The translations under genes and the position numbers were made by a program. A stretch of DNA of 64,000 nucleotides from Dendrolimus kikuchii (Eukaryota; Arthropoda; Insecta; Lepidoptera; Lasiocampidae), in assembly GCA_019925095.2 (NCBI GenBank), contig CM034412.1:2480001-2544000 (forward strand). The letters run 5' to 3'. The notes under the pieces were generated by a model. The model was given only the letters and a program-made list of their open reading frames with translations, made no database searches and was not told the DNA's origin. Position 1 is the first letter of the stretch. The number at the start of each line of letters is the position of its first letter. Positions 20,984 to 30,512 of this stretch are shown piece by piece.

Positions 20984-21270
20984 TGTAACAATATGCACAT
21001 TCAATCAGAAAACTGACTGGATGGCTACCACCCGTGGTCTAAAGTATGTCGCCATAATAACCTTGAGTTGTGTTCCGGCATTAGTGACCAGGTTCCAGTC
21101 TCCCTTAAGAGAGCAGCAGCGCATTTGTAGCAACTTTGGTGTTGCAAATGTCCATAGGCGATGGTAACCGCTTTCCATCCAGTGGGCCGTCTGCCTGTCT
21201 GCTAATCTCCTGCAATAAAAAAAAACAGACTAAGTGGTGCATGCGTTGCGGCCCTTTGAGTTTGGAACGT
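20984..21270 (-). mobile_element. SINE-F head fragment interrupted by an A copy
   Basis: CGTGGTAATTGTAACAATATG (20985-21015) and TAAGTGGTGCATGCGTT (from 21231) are consecutive pieces of SINE-F on the minus strand, split by A at 21016-21228. The tRNA-like head is cut off at TTTGGAACG. Confidence 0.75.
21016..21228 (+). mobile_element. Family A copy nested in SINE-F
   Basis: 5' truncated (starts TGGATGGCTACCACC), intact 3' end CTCCTGCAATAAAAAAAA. GAC/GACT at both edges may be a short target duplication. Confidence 0.8.
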
Positions 21271-21406
21271 GATGCAACCTGCACGTCGAGATAACCGACG
21301 TGTCAAACCAGCCAAGCCGCCTTGGACAAGCGTGGCGGGTATACTGTCCGTTCCCTCTATAATGGGAGGCCCGAGCCCAGCAGTGGGACATTTATGGGCT
21401 GATATT
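21271..21406 (+). mobile_element. SINE-F 3' body
   Basis: GATGCAACCTGCACGTCGAG through CAGCAGTGGGACATTTATGG and GCTGATATT. It abuts the opposite-orientation SINE-F head to its left, so the two are separate or rearranged pieces. Confidence 0.8.
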
Positions 21407-21716
21407 TTTTTTTTATTGCAGGAGTTCAGCAGACAAGCAGACGGCCCACTTGATAGAAAGCGGTTACCATCGCCTATGGATACTTGCAACACCAAAGGTG
21501 CTGCAAATGCGCTGCTGCTCTCTTAAGGGAGACTGGAACCTGGTCACTAATGCCGGAACACAACTCAAGGTTGTTATGGCGACATACTCCAGACCAGGGG
21601 TGGTAGCCATCCAGTCTGGCAGATGCCCTACCACCTGGCTGTGGGTTGTTTTGTCGCCTCTTGCGGCAGGCCGCCCGGCCGCAGGAAATTGTATTCTTTC
21701 TCCGTTCCTGCACGGA
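21407..21716 (-). mobile_element. Family A short retroposon, full length
   Basis: Poly(T) then TATTGCAGGAGTTCAGC on plus, ending TTCCTGCACGGA. Inserted in, or immediately next to, a Helitron-like 3' end at 21740-21783. Confidence 0.9.
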
Positions 21717-21783
21717 GAAGAAATGGATTAAAGAGGTACATAAATTATTACCCTACGCGGGTGAAGCTGCGAGCAGCAGTTAG
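21717..21783 (+). mobile_element. Helitron-like G 3' end remnant
   Basis: TACGCGGGTGAAGCTGCGAG then CAGCAGTTAGTAT resembles the usual GCGGGC..GCAGCTAGT Helitron-like 3' end, with CTAG mutated to TTAG. Confidence 0.5.
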
Positions 21784-22316
21784 TATTTGATATCATTTCC
21801 CGCCAACGACTATACTTTATGACTTCAAAACACCATCACTATAAAACGGGAATTAAGTTACATTATAGGATGATCAATATTAGTTGGTTAAGTGAAGTGC
21901 CAGTTATCTGAGATAAGGTCAGTTGAAGTTCAACTTAGCTAACTTGACTTCCGCCTGACTTGATTGATGGCGTTCGCTTAGCTGTAACTTAAATGTCACT
22001 TAGGTCGCACTTCGCACCTACTACGACAACTTAACCGATTGAATAAAGGTTATTTCCATATCGACGTCACTACATGTTACTTATATATACGGGCTGAATT
22101 TTTTGAATGGACAAATCTGAAACTACAGGATACAGCGAAAAATACGCAAGAGTCTAGGGGCCAGTTTAGGTGAAAACTGAAGCGCAATCATTACACTTTT
22201 GAAAAATCAATTTCCGTAGTCAGCAATCGAGGCTTCTGATTTTGCCAAAAAAAAAACACCGCAAAATGTCGGCGGCAATGTAGGATCTTGTAATGACATT
22301 TTTTGGTGAATTTATA
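21784..22316. other. AT-rich sequence, nothing recognised
   Basis: No coding or repeat signature noticed. Confidence 0.4.
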
Positions 22317-22721
22317 ATAATAATAATAATGGATGGTATGTCACTTATTCCTTGGAAGATAGGACGGCCGCTTGTTTGGGACGCGACATGTGTAGACACT
22401 CTAGCCCCGTCGCATCTTCCAATGACTGAGTTAGAGGCTGGCAACGCTGCTTCAAAAGCTGAAGCTCTCAAGCGGCGCAAATATGAAACCTTAGGAAGGG
22501 GTTACATATTTGTGCCGTTTGGAGTTGAAACATTAGGTCCGTGGAGTCCGTCGGCAAAGAGTTTCTTCAAAGAGATTTGCAAGAAACTCTTTGATGCCAC
22601 CCGTGATCAGAAGGCTGGCTCATATTTCGCCCAACAAATAAGCATCGCCATACAGCGCGGCATTGCAGCCAGCCTTCTGGGCACGCTCCCATCTAGCAGC
22701 GATTTGTTACACAGTCTCTAA
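22317..22721 (+). pseudogene. Retroelement C-terminal module (WDATCVDTLAPSH type)
   Basis: A 142-codon frame opens at 22293; the meaningful part starts near the ATG at 22329. It encodes DGMSLIPWKIGRPLVWD, ATCVDTLAPSH, RRKYETLGRGYIFVPFGVET, LGPWSP, and YFAQQISIAIQRGIAASLLG. I recall this pattern as a C-terminal module of non-LTR retroelement polyproteins in many invertebrates; the specific family is uncertain. No RT domain precedes it, an (ATA)n tract sits at the left edge, and no promoter or intron is visible, so a 5'-truncated retroposon is more likely than a host gene. The frame has no internal stop, so it may be relatively young. Confidence 0.6.
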
Positions 22722-22778
22722 TCGCTTGTACTGTGTATTAAATAACAATAATCCCTATTAATATTATAATATTAATAA

Positions 22779-23078
22779 ACAATTCACAACAATAGACCAG
22801 ATATCACTTTACAGGACACAATTAACAAAATCACATACCTTATTGACATTGCTGTTCCTAACACACACAACATACAAAAAACAATAATTGAAAAAATAAG
22901 CAAGTACGCAGAACTCAAAGATGAAGTGAGCAAAATTTAGCGACAGGAAAAAGTATACATAGTACCCATAGTTCTCTCCACAACAGGCGTTATTCCCAAC
23001 CATCTTCTCCATAGCCTAAAACTACTAGACCTCAAAGAAACCCTCTACATAACTCTCCAAAAAGCTGCAATCTTGAAT
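22779..23078 (+). pseudogene. LINE restriction-like endonuclease C-terminus, left part
   Basis: Encodes NNRPDITL, KITYLIDIAVPNTHNIQK, KISKYAELKDEVSKI, stop (TAG at 22938-22940), then KVYIVPIVLSTTGVIPNHL and LQKAAILNT. The RPD plus YLID spacing fits a PD-(D/E)xK-type nuclease domain as found in R4/Dong-like LINEs; the clade name is inference. It is interrupted by the PLE derivative at 23091-23561 and continues at 23574. Confidence 0.7.
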
Positions 23079-23090
23079 ACATGTAGAATA

Positions 23091-23561
23091 ATATTTTCTT
23101 AAGTTTTCGCGACTTGTATACATAATAAAACTACGTTTTAACGGTTTTAAGCGCGGTAATTTCGGTAATTCGCGGTAACGGAACACAAACCAACTTGACT
23201 GATAATTACTTTTATTTTTCCTTCCACCCATTTTAATATTATATAAAATTATTAGAGCTAGGCATGTTTGCTGAAGAGTTTCTTGCGCCGCTTCTTCTCT
23301 TCAAGCCATAACATGTTGCGAAGCGGTAGTAAATTAGATTAGGCTCCCATAGATTAAATAATAACCATAAACAAAATTAAAAATTAAATAATTAAAATTA
23401 ATAAGTTGGCGGTAGGCTAAATAAAACTTTAACAATACTCGTTGACACTTGACATCTTTGTCTTCCGTGATCACGGCCACTGAAAAGTGGCCGAAACGTC
23501 GGGAAAAAACCAAAATCAAATAAAATTACCGCGCTTAAAACCGTTAAAACGTAGTTTTATT
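23091..23561 (+). mobile_element. Internally deleted PLE-H derivative with 12 bp target duplication
   Basis: ACATGTAGAATA flanks it at 23079-23090 and 23562-23573. Order: the shared 5' start ATATTTTCTTAAGTTTTCG, an inverted copy of the PLE end (AATAAAACTACGTTTTAACG), the 3' untranslated part seen at 17650-17930 in reverse, the hammerhead-like hairpin, and the end GTAGTTTTATT. The GIY-YIG coding part is absent. The ~37 bp inverted ends could pair. Confidence 0.85.
23465..23502 (+). ncRNA. Hammerhead-like hairpin, PLE derivative
   Basis: CCGTGATCACGG, stem GGCCACTG..AGTGGCC, then GAAACGTCGG. Identical core to the other PLE-H copies. Confidence 0.45.
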
Positions 23562-23573
23562 ACATGTAGAATA

Positions 23574-23637
23574 GTCAGAAAATTCTTGCAGATAGACGAA
23601 TACGAAATTGCCCCTGATAATAACATACCGTCAACAT
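23574..23637 (+). pseudogene. LINE restriction-like endonuclease C-terminus, right part
   Basis: Continues the frame with GTCAGAAAATTCTTGCAG (VRKFLQ) and DEYEIAPDNNIPST, then TAA. CRIVRKFL-type ends are expected for this LINE domain. The split is wholly explained by the PLE insertion. Confidence 0.7.
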
Positions 23638-23670
23638 AAATTTTCCTCACTACACACTACTTGGTTTAGG

Positions 23671-23808
23671 CCCGTGGATGTGGTTCAAACTAGCTATAGA
23701 GAAAATACGTTTCCGAAATTTACTATATACCAGGAATCGAACCCGGAGCCTCCGCGTTGCAGTGAGGTAGGCCGGCAAAGGCTTAGCCCGCTCAACCACA
23801 GAGGCCGT
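23671..23808 (-). mobile_element. SINE-E head fragment
   Basis: On the minus strand: GACGGCCTCTGTGGTTGAGC, B box GGTTCGATTCCTGG, then TAAATTTCGGAAACG. Truncated before the usual tail. Confidence 0.82.
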
Positions 23809-24352
23809 CAAAACAATCAACAAGTTTGAAGTGAAACTTCTTTAGAATAATTGTGATTTGAAAATCGATTAAATAAAAAAGTGACATTAAAAAGAGATAA
23901 ACTGATAAAATTTCAAAATAAAACACATTTCTCTTTACCCGTTAGTATTAATTTTCAATTTAAATAAAACTTAAAAGATTTCAAATGAATTTTAGCTCTA
24001 TCTGTATGTAGTTAAGGCAGATATTCTTTTATACGTAGAACAAAGGAAATTGTGCGTGACAGTGCATTGAATTTTGATCTTTATGCTAGTGATTTAAAGT
24101 GTAATTTAGATTGTTGTTTTTTTTTATAATTTGTTGACGGATGGAAGCTAAAGGAATTATATTTATTTAAAGAAGAATTGAAGACATGAGTGTATGAAAG
24201 GGATATGTTACAATAGGTAAATATTGATAAATTGGCCTAGAAAGGTGCAAATATGATTATATAACACATTACTCATATAAAAAATAAATACACTATAAAA
24301 GTTAAAATAAATAAAGATAATAAGTTACACAAAGCCACTTCCACGAAATCTA
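23809..24352. other. AT-rich sequence, nothing recognised
   Basis: No gene or repeat signature noticed. Confidence 0.45.
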
Positions 24353-24365
24353 TATCTTTGTTTCT

Positions 24366-24783
24366 ATAATAAAACTACGTTTTAACGGTTTTAAGCGCGG
24401 TAATTTTATTTGATTTTGGTCTTTCCGACGTTTCGGCCACTTTTCAGTGGCCGTGATCACGGAATACAAAGATGTCAAGTGTCAACGAGTAGCGGAAGTA
24501 GTAGCCTAAATGGCACTCTGTTGTTCGTTACCCCGCAAGGGAACTGGCGTAGAGTTATGTATGTTTGTATATTTAATTTGCACAATTAATACACTTGCGA
24601 ATCTCCCGTTAATAAAACTTTAGCCCGGGTCGTTGACACTTGACATCTTTGTCTTCCGTGATCACGGCCACTGAAAAGTGGCCGAAACGTCGGAAAAACC
24701 AAAATCAAATAAAATTACCGCGCTTAAAACCGTTAAAACGTAGTTTTATTATGTATACAAGTCGCGAAAACTTAAGAAAATAT
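24366..24783 (-). mobile_element. PLE-H derivative with ~120 bp inverted arms and 13 bp TSD
   Basis: TATCTTTGTTTCT flanks it at 24353-24365 and 24784-24796. The left arm (24368-24489) is the near-perfect reverse complement of 24631-24750, and each arm carries the hammerhead-like hairpin (24425-24462 minus, 24657-24694 plus). Between the arms lies an RTE-B scrap (about 24500-24570: AAATGGCACTCTGTTGTTCG to TATGTATG). The shared PLE 5' start lies at the right end (complement at 24751-24783). Confidence 0.82.
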
Positions 24784-24796
24784 TATCTTTGTTTCT

Positions 24797-25105
24797 TTTG
24801 GTTCGAATCAACTTGTGACCTGTATGTACAAAAAAATAAAATAAACCGAAACTACCTGCAACTTCTAGTTTTTGTACTTTCTATCTCGATACAAATTACA
24901 ACTTATTTTTAACAACTTATATTATAAATGTTCTCATAGTTTAAGTGAATTGTAAAAATTCTTGTATGAGATTTTAATGTCACAAAACTCCTTCATTTAC
25001 TCATGTCTTCAATTATCTGTGAGTATATTCTCTGAAGTTACTGCATGTGAACTGCGCAGACACACATTTTTTTTAGTCCAAATTTTTACATATCTTTATT
25101 AAAAA
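24797..25105. other. AT-rich sequence, nothing recognised
   Basis: No signature noticed. Confidence 0.4.
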
Positions 25106-25536
25106 CTAGCTGCGCCCCGCGGTTTCATCCGTGTGGTGATGGAAAAATATTATATTTTGGACTAGTTGTACCCGCGACGTCGTCTGCGTGGAATTTGCTT
25201 TCAAAACCCTCCGATTTTGAAACATTCTTCATTGGTGCTCCGCTCCTATTGGTCTTAGCGTGATGATATATAGCCTATAGCCTTCCTCGATAAATGTACT
25301 ATTCAACACTTAAAGAATTTTTCAAATCGGACCAGCAGTTCCTGAGATTAGCGCGTTTAAACAAAAAAACAAACTCTTCAGCTTTATAATATTAGTATAG
25401 ATAATTCACATCACATCTTTATAAATTATAGCCTATGTATTATTCGGATGTGTAATCTATATTATGGTAAAGTTTCATCAAAATCCATTCAGTAGTACAT
25501 CCATACATTCTTACAAACTTTATAATATTAGTACGA
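25106..25536 (-). mobile_element. Helitron-like G element hosting a second Helitron-like element
   Basis: Minus strand: A|TCGTACTAATATTATAAAG at the right (25535-25536), CTAG|T at the left (25106-25109), with GC-rich CCCCGCGG near the 3' end. Body parts 25110-25161 and 25402-25534 are separated by the inner element. Confidence 0.7.
25162..25401 (-). mobile_element. Helitron-like G element, 240 bp, nested
   Basis: A|TCTATACTAATATTATAAAG start (minus, 25401) and CTAG|T end (25162-25165). Interior words ATCATCACGCTAAGACC and AGGAGCGGAGCACC are shared with 27512, 30830, 53754 and 58639. No coding potential. Insertion between A and T without TSD fits Helitrons. Confidence 0.75.
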
Positions 25537-25652
25537 TTAGCAGGATTTGTCGAAAAAAATAATTTCATCAAAAAATGTATATGATAAGTTCCTGCACTGA
25601 CAGCAACGATATTTAACAGTACACCAGATTATAGCTCGCAAAGATCTATTTG

Positions 25653-25803
25653 GAGTGCTTAGTGCGAGTTTACTTACTACTTCATCACGTACAAGTTAAC
25701 GCAATTTTATACGGCACGATTTATATTGTCCATACAAAATTGCGTTAACTTCGACGTGATCGAGTAGTAAAAGCACTCGCACTACGCACACTTACATACA
25801 ATT
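25653..25803. mobile_element. Foldback MITE-like element, ~60 bp arms
   Basis: The left arm (AGTGCTTAGTGCGAG ... GTTAACGCAATTTTAT) pairs with the right arm (ATACAAAATTGCGTTAAC ... CTCGCACTACGCACACT) at roughly 80% identity around a ~25-base centre. No transposase. The superfamily cannot be told from the ends. Confidence 0.65.
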
Positions 25804-25822
25804 TCATTTGGATCATCATTTT

Positions 25823-26093
25823 ATCCGTGCAGGGACGGAGAAAGAATACAATTTCCTGCGGCCGGGCGGCCTGTCGTAAGAGGCGACAAAACAACCCACA
25901 GCCAGGTGGTAGGGCATTTGCCCGGCAAAACAATCTTTAGTTGTGTTCCGGCATTAGTGACCAGGTTCCAGTCTCCCTTAAGAGAGCAGCAGCGCATTTG
26001 TAGCACCTTTGGTGTTGCAAATGTCCATAGGCGATGGTAACCGCTTTCTATCAAGTGGGCCGTCTGCCTGTCTGCTGAACTCCTGCAAAAAAA
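25823..26093 (+). mobile_element. Family A short retroposon, small internal deletion
   Basis: Starts ATCCGTGCAGGGACGG, ends CTCCTGCAAAAAAA. About 40 bases between TTTGCCCG and ACAATCTTTAG are missing. Confidence 0.88.
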
Positions 26094-26165
26094 GAATTTG
26101 GATTGTAAAAGAGAAAGTGACAAACAAGCTTGTTAACGCCGACCTATTTGGTCACCGCCTCTTTG

Positions 26166-26450
26166 TTACCTTTTTTTACCAACTACATGGTAACTACTAA
26201 TATGCCGATCTTGCTCCACTTTTTCAAAAAAGACATCAATTTGGTCCGTAACAGGGCGACAAGAGCGACGTGTATCTTTGATATCAAAATTTTCGGATTG
26301 AGAACGCTTAAACCAAATTTGCGCTACTCTCACAGATACTGCATTAGGTCCATAAACATCACAAATTTTTTTCGCTGCTTGTGTTGCATTTTTACCTGTT
26401 TTGTAGTAAAATTTTAAAATGTATCGAATTTCTTCATTAGATTCACTCAT
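26166..26450 (-). pseudogene. Mariner transposase N-terminal fragment
   Basis: From the ATG at 26450 the frame encodes MSESNEEIRYILKFYYKTG, NATQAAKKICDVYGPN, and KVEQDRHISSY, the paired helix-turn-helix DNA-binding part of insect mariner transposases. After about 88 residues it degrades (VVGKKR, stop). The catalytic D,D34D domain is missing, so it cannot transpose. Terminal repeats were not identified. Confidence 0.85.
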
Positions 26451-26983
26451 TTTAACATTAAGAAAAACAAATGAAAATCACACATTTTTCTAATTTGAAT
26501 TTGGAATTGTCTTCTTTAAAATTAAAACTTTTTAATGATACCAAAACCAGCCAGATACAAATGGTATATATAGCCAAAGAGATCTTATTACAAGTTCATA
26601 CATACTATATGCGAAAAGATTTTTTCCCCAACTTATTATACTATTATAGCGGGCAGCACTTTTCATTGCGGTTAGCACATTTTCCGTCTAACTTCTATCC
26701 GCCGAATAACGGGCGATAAGGAACTCCACTCCAAAAATGACAAATAATAATATATAGGTCCCAAATACTTGTGGGCTGGGAACGTGCCCAAAAGGCTGGC
26801 AGCATGTCGCCCTGGATGGCAACGCCAATGCGTTACCACAAGTACTGAAGACCCTTTTGAACATGCGCGCTTTCTATCAAATCAGATAATCTTGATATTC
26901 GGAAGAGGTCTCGATGGAACTGATAGACTAGGCTGGAAAGCTAGGGTTCCCAACCATACTATAATATAATAATAATAATAATA
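26451..26983. other. Unassigned sequence
   Basis: A GC-richer part at about 26770-26960 includes GGGAACGTGCCCAAAAGGCT, which resembles GGGAACGTTCCCAAAAGGCT at 33891-33910, so some of it is probably repetitive. No gene recognised. Confidence 0.4.
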
Positions 26984-27219
26984 ATCGGCAGACAAACACA
27001 CACAATGTATATCCGCAAATTAAGCAAGTTACGCTTGTGTTATGGGTAATATACAACGGACTACCCTGGGGCCGACCCCAGAGACCCAGACCATAGTAAA
27101 TAACGGAGAAAAGACGTTTTCCGAAATTTACTATACCAGGAATCGAACCCGGAGCCTCTTCGTTGCAGTGAGGTAGGCCGGCAAAGGCTTAGTCCGCTCA
27201 ACCAGAGAGGCCGTCATAT
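26984..27219 (-). mobile_element. SINE-E, nearly complete
   Basis: Minus strand: TGACGGCCTCTCTGGTTGAG, B box GGTTCGATTCCTGG, body GGTCTGGGTCTCTGGGGTC, end GTCTGCCGATTATTATTA. The (TTA)n tail differs from the (TTTA)n of the 18962 copy. Confidence 0.88.
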
Positions 27220-27261
27220 TATAGTATCGTAATGTATTTTAGCCAGTTATATAGTACGCAA

Positions 27262-27500
27262 TCCCTATTAATTAATTAATATTATAAATTCGAAAGTAAC
27301 TCTGTCTGTCTGTTCGTCTCTCTGTTCCGTTTTCATGGAAAACTACTGGACCGATTTGGCTGAAACTCAGTATATATATTTTTTCGACACCGAGCATGAA
27401 CATAGGGTACTTTTTATCCCGAAAATGGGATAGTTTCCGGGATAAAAATATATTTGTCTGTCTGTTTGCTATGCTTTTACGGAAAAAGTAATGGACCGAT
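27262..27500 (+). mobile_element. Helitron-like G 5' half
   Basis: CCCTATTAAT then GAAAGTAACTCTGTCTGTC, GACCGATTTGGCTGAAACTC and GGGATAGTTTCCGGGATAA. The same sequence, reversed, forms the 5' half of the large element at 48848-50594. Confidence 0.6.
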
Positions 27501-27510
27501 TTGGCTGAAA

Positions 27511-27749
27511 TCTTATACTAATATATAAAGCTGAAGACTTTATTTGTTTGCACGCGCTAATCTCAGGAACTACTGGTCTAATTTGAAAATTTCTTTCAGC
27601 GTTGGATAGCCCATTTATCAAGGAAGGCTATAGGCTATATATCATCACGCTAAGACCGATAAGAGCGGAGCACCAATGAAGAATGATTCAAAACCGGGGG
27701 GTTTTGAAAACAAATTCCACGCGGACGACGTCGCAATTCAAGCTCTAAT
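27511..27749 (+). mobile_element. Helitron-like G element, short type
   Basis: A|TCTTATACTAATATATAAAG start; contains ATCATCACGCTAAGACCG and GAGCGGAGCACCAATG; the 3' end is decayed (AGCTCTAA in place of AGCTAGT). Confidence 0.65.
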
Positions 27750-27911
27750 GTGTACCTCTTATGTACTATAATTCTATACTTCGCTAATCCAATTGACACG
27801 TCTTTTATTCTGATTCTTATGATTATTTTGAAAAAAAAAAATACATCTTTGGTAGCCAAAGCAAAAAGTAGTATTAAATACCCATATAAATTAAATTATA
27901 AAATATATATA

Positions 27912-28147
27912 TTTTTTTTTATTGCTGGAGATCAGCAGACAGGCAGACGGCCCACTTGACGGAAAGCGGTTACTATCGCCTATGGACATTTGCAACACCA
28001 AAGTTGCTACAAATGCGCTGCTGCTCTCTTAAGGGAAACTGGAACCTGGTCACTAATGCCGGAACACAACACTCAAGGTTGTTATGGCGGCATACTTTAG
28101 ACCAGGGGTGGTAGCCATCCAGTCGGGCAAATGCCTTACCACCTGGC
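27912..28147 (-). mobile_element. Family A copy lacking its 5' part
   Basis: TATTGCTGGAGATCAGCAGAC to TGCCTTACCACCTGGC on the plus strand. About 75 bases of the 5' end are missing. Confidence 0.85.
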
Positions 28148-29059
28148 AAAAAATAAAATAAACAACGAATTTTTCCCTCGATTTTTTCCAAAATCTTAAA
28201 AATAAAACTACTGTATTTTCTTCAAAAGAAGGTGGCAACCCTATTCAGGCCTCCATTGCCTTGGAGTCTCGACATCGATCGCCACAAATGTGTATCCATT
28301 AAGTTTATATAGTATTTGAATATTGTTGATTTATTATTAATAAAAAGTGTTGCAGTGGTAGCTTGTCATGCGAACCGCCAATAACCGACAAACGGGCGGA
28401 ACCGACGATAATTTTATTTATAAACCAATAAGACCGCGATATAGCCGTGTGTTTTAAATTTCTATAGAGATGATAAAACCAATAAATATAATATTTATTT
28501 GTTTCAGGTATGCTTCGGACAATTATGTACATTTTATACAAGGTAAATAGTATCCTTCAATATTTTTATAGTTATTACTGGCAACAAACAACCATTTCGT
28601 AGTTTTATATGAACTGTTGTACAAATATATTGAACAGTGTGTATATTATAAATTTGCAAAAAGTATGTATAACTTTATTTATTATAATTATTTTATGTGC
28701 ATGTAAGGTTTTGTCTTCGCGGACTGATATGGACGCTTGTCCAAAAGTCCTTAAAATAAATTTAAAAAAAAAACATTAAAAAGCACCTACGAATTTATTT
28801 TAGATTGTAAATATACACCATGAGAACCCTAGATTATTTTGAGACCCTAGATTTAACGTTGATGTGTTTACCTATCATGTTATTAGCAATTAAACTAAAT
28901 TAAATTAAATTACTACGTAACTAACTAATTGTGCACAAAAATACGTACCAACTATATATAACATGACCAATCAAGAGTGGATTTACAATGTCGCCGACGA
29001 TAAATTGTAATAATCTTTACTTATTAGTCTATTTTTTCACAATTTAACGGTCTGAAGTT
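28148..29059. other. AT-rich stretch, nothing recognised
   Basis: No gene or repeat signature noticed over 0.9 kb. Confidence 0.45.
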
Positions 29060-29205
29060 CATTAAAAATTTGACACGGAGATTTATTATAGCCTGGAATA
29101 GCACATAGGCTACTTTTTATCCCGGAACATGTACGGTTTTCGGAGGATAACTCTGTGTATAAAATTTACATTACCACGAGCGAAACCGCGGGCAAAGGCT
29201 AGTAT
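29060..29205 (+). mobile_element. Helitron-like G 3' fragment
   Basis: ATAGGCTACTTTTTATCCCG then GCGAAACCGCGGGCAAAGG and CTAGTAT. The CTAG|T end and preceding GC-rich hairpin fit the family; the 5' end is not defined. Confidence 0.5.
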
Positions 29206-29290
29206 AATTCTAAATTGACAGCTGCATGCGATTATTTCATTACAAATTCACGAAAATTCAAGCGTTACATTATAATTTTTTGTGACTATC

Positions 29291-29596
29291 ATACATACAT
29301 ATTGTCACGCCTGTTTCCCATTGCGGTAGGCAGATATGATTGATCTCTACCTGCTACAATTATGACAAACACTTTTCGCTTCATCAACTTTCATTAATCT
29401 CTTTATACATATACGTTTATTTAAACTACTTTTTATCCGACCTTTCTTCAAAATATCTTCAATTTGATCATTGATACTACCAGTGCTGTCATATACTTGT
29501 TTTGTGATTCTGCTTTCATTCATTCTCTCTACATGACCAAACCACCTTAACATTCCTTTTTCAACTCTTGTCACTACATCTTTCAATCCACAACGC
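29291..29596 (-). pseudogene. Divergent RTE-B-like LINE C-terminal fragment
   Basis: Encodes DVVTRVEKGMLRWFGHVERM, ESRITKQVYDSTGS, and KRLMKVDEAKSVCHN; the plus-strand left end has CATACATACATATTG as a tail. This is the same divergent subfamily as 760-1432. Confidence 0.75.
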
Positions 29597-29977
29597 TCCC
29601 TATGCGACTATCGACAGTTTACAATTTTACGGTTCTCACTATACGATAACATATACATCAAGCTTCCAGTTCAACACTCTTGCCACACGATTTTCACCCC
29701 TCCTCATTACACGCGCAATAAATGCGAGGTGTAAACATCTCTATGTAAATATTCCTAACTCGTTAACTTCGGGAAGTATGCCGTTCTTGGAGCCCAGTAC
29801 GAGATAACTTCGACGTTTGATGACGGTTTTACATCACTACGGCCCTTTTGTACCTTCAAAAGGTTTAGTCAAAGGATGCCAAACGGAATGGCCGGTGATT
29901 TTTGTTGAGGAAATATTTTACTGTCAGAGTAACTAAAAGTTTTTTCTGGTATATTGAATCGTCGATCGAGAGAAAAA
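29597..29977. other. Unassigned sequence
   Basis: Upstream coding from the adjoining LINE may extend here with frameshifts; no clear domain. Confidence 0.35.
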
Positions 29978-30017
29978 TACACACACACACACACATACAC
30001 ACACACACACACACACA
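29978..30017. repeat. (AC)n microsatellite
   Basis: About 20 AC units with one AT interruption. Confidence 0.95.
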
Positions 30018-30108
30018 TGCATGTTTTTTTCTTAAAAGGTATTTTTTTGATTTTTTTTTAATTAAGAAACAAAGAAAGAAAAATATTTATTGACTTAAAA
30101 AAGACGAC

Positions 30109-30446
30109 ATACGTACATACATACGTAACTTCACGCCAGTTCCCTTGCAGGGTAGGCACGAGCAACAGAGCGCCATTTAGGTTTATTCTTACACACCTCA
30201 CTTGCTTCTTTGACATTCATAACTCTTGTCGTGCACGCTCGTCTGTTCTTAAGGCTCCTGACATCACCTTCTGCTAGTACACGATCAATTTGATCATGGA
30301 AGGTGTGTCGTGGCCTTCCACGACTTCTGCATCCATCCACTTTTGCATTGTATATCTGTTTAGTCATTCTTTCATCGTGCATTCTTTCCACATGCCCGAA
30401 CCACCGGAGCATTCCTTTCCTTACCTTCACCCCGACACTCTTTCAG
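30109..30446 (-). mobile_element. RTE-B LINE 3' end with 9 bp target duplication
   Basis: AAAGACGAC flanks it at 30100-30108 and 30447-30455. Encodes VKVRKGMLRWFGHVERMHDE through YPARELA in one open frame of 99 codons. A CATACATACG-type tail is at the left. Confidence 0.93.
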
Positions 30447-30512
30447 AAAGACGACGCTATACAAAAAATACATTCACAATTTTTTTTTACATAAAACGTA
30501 TATAATAATAAA

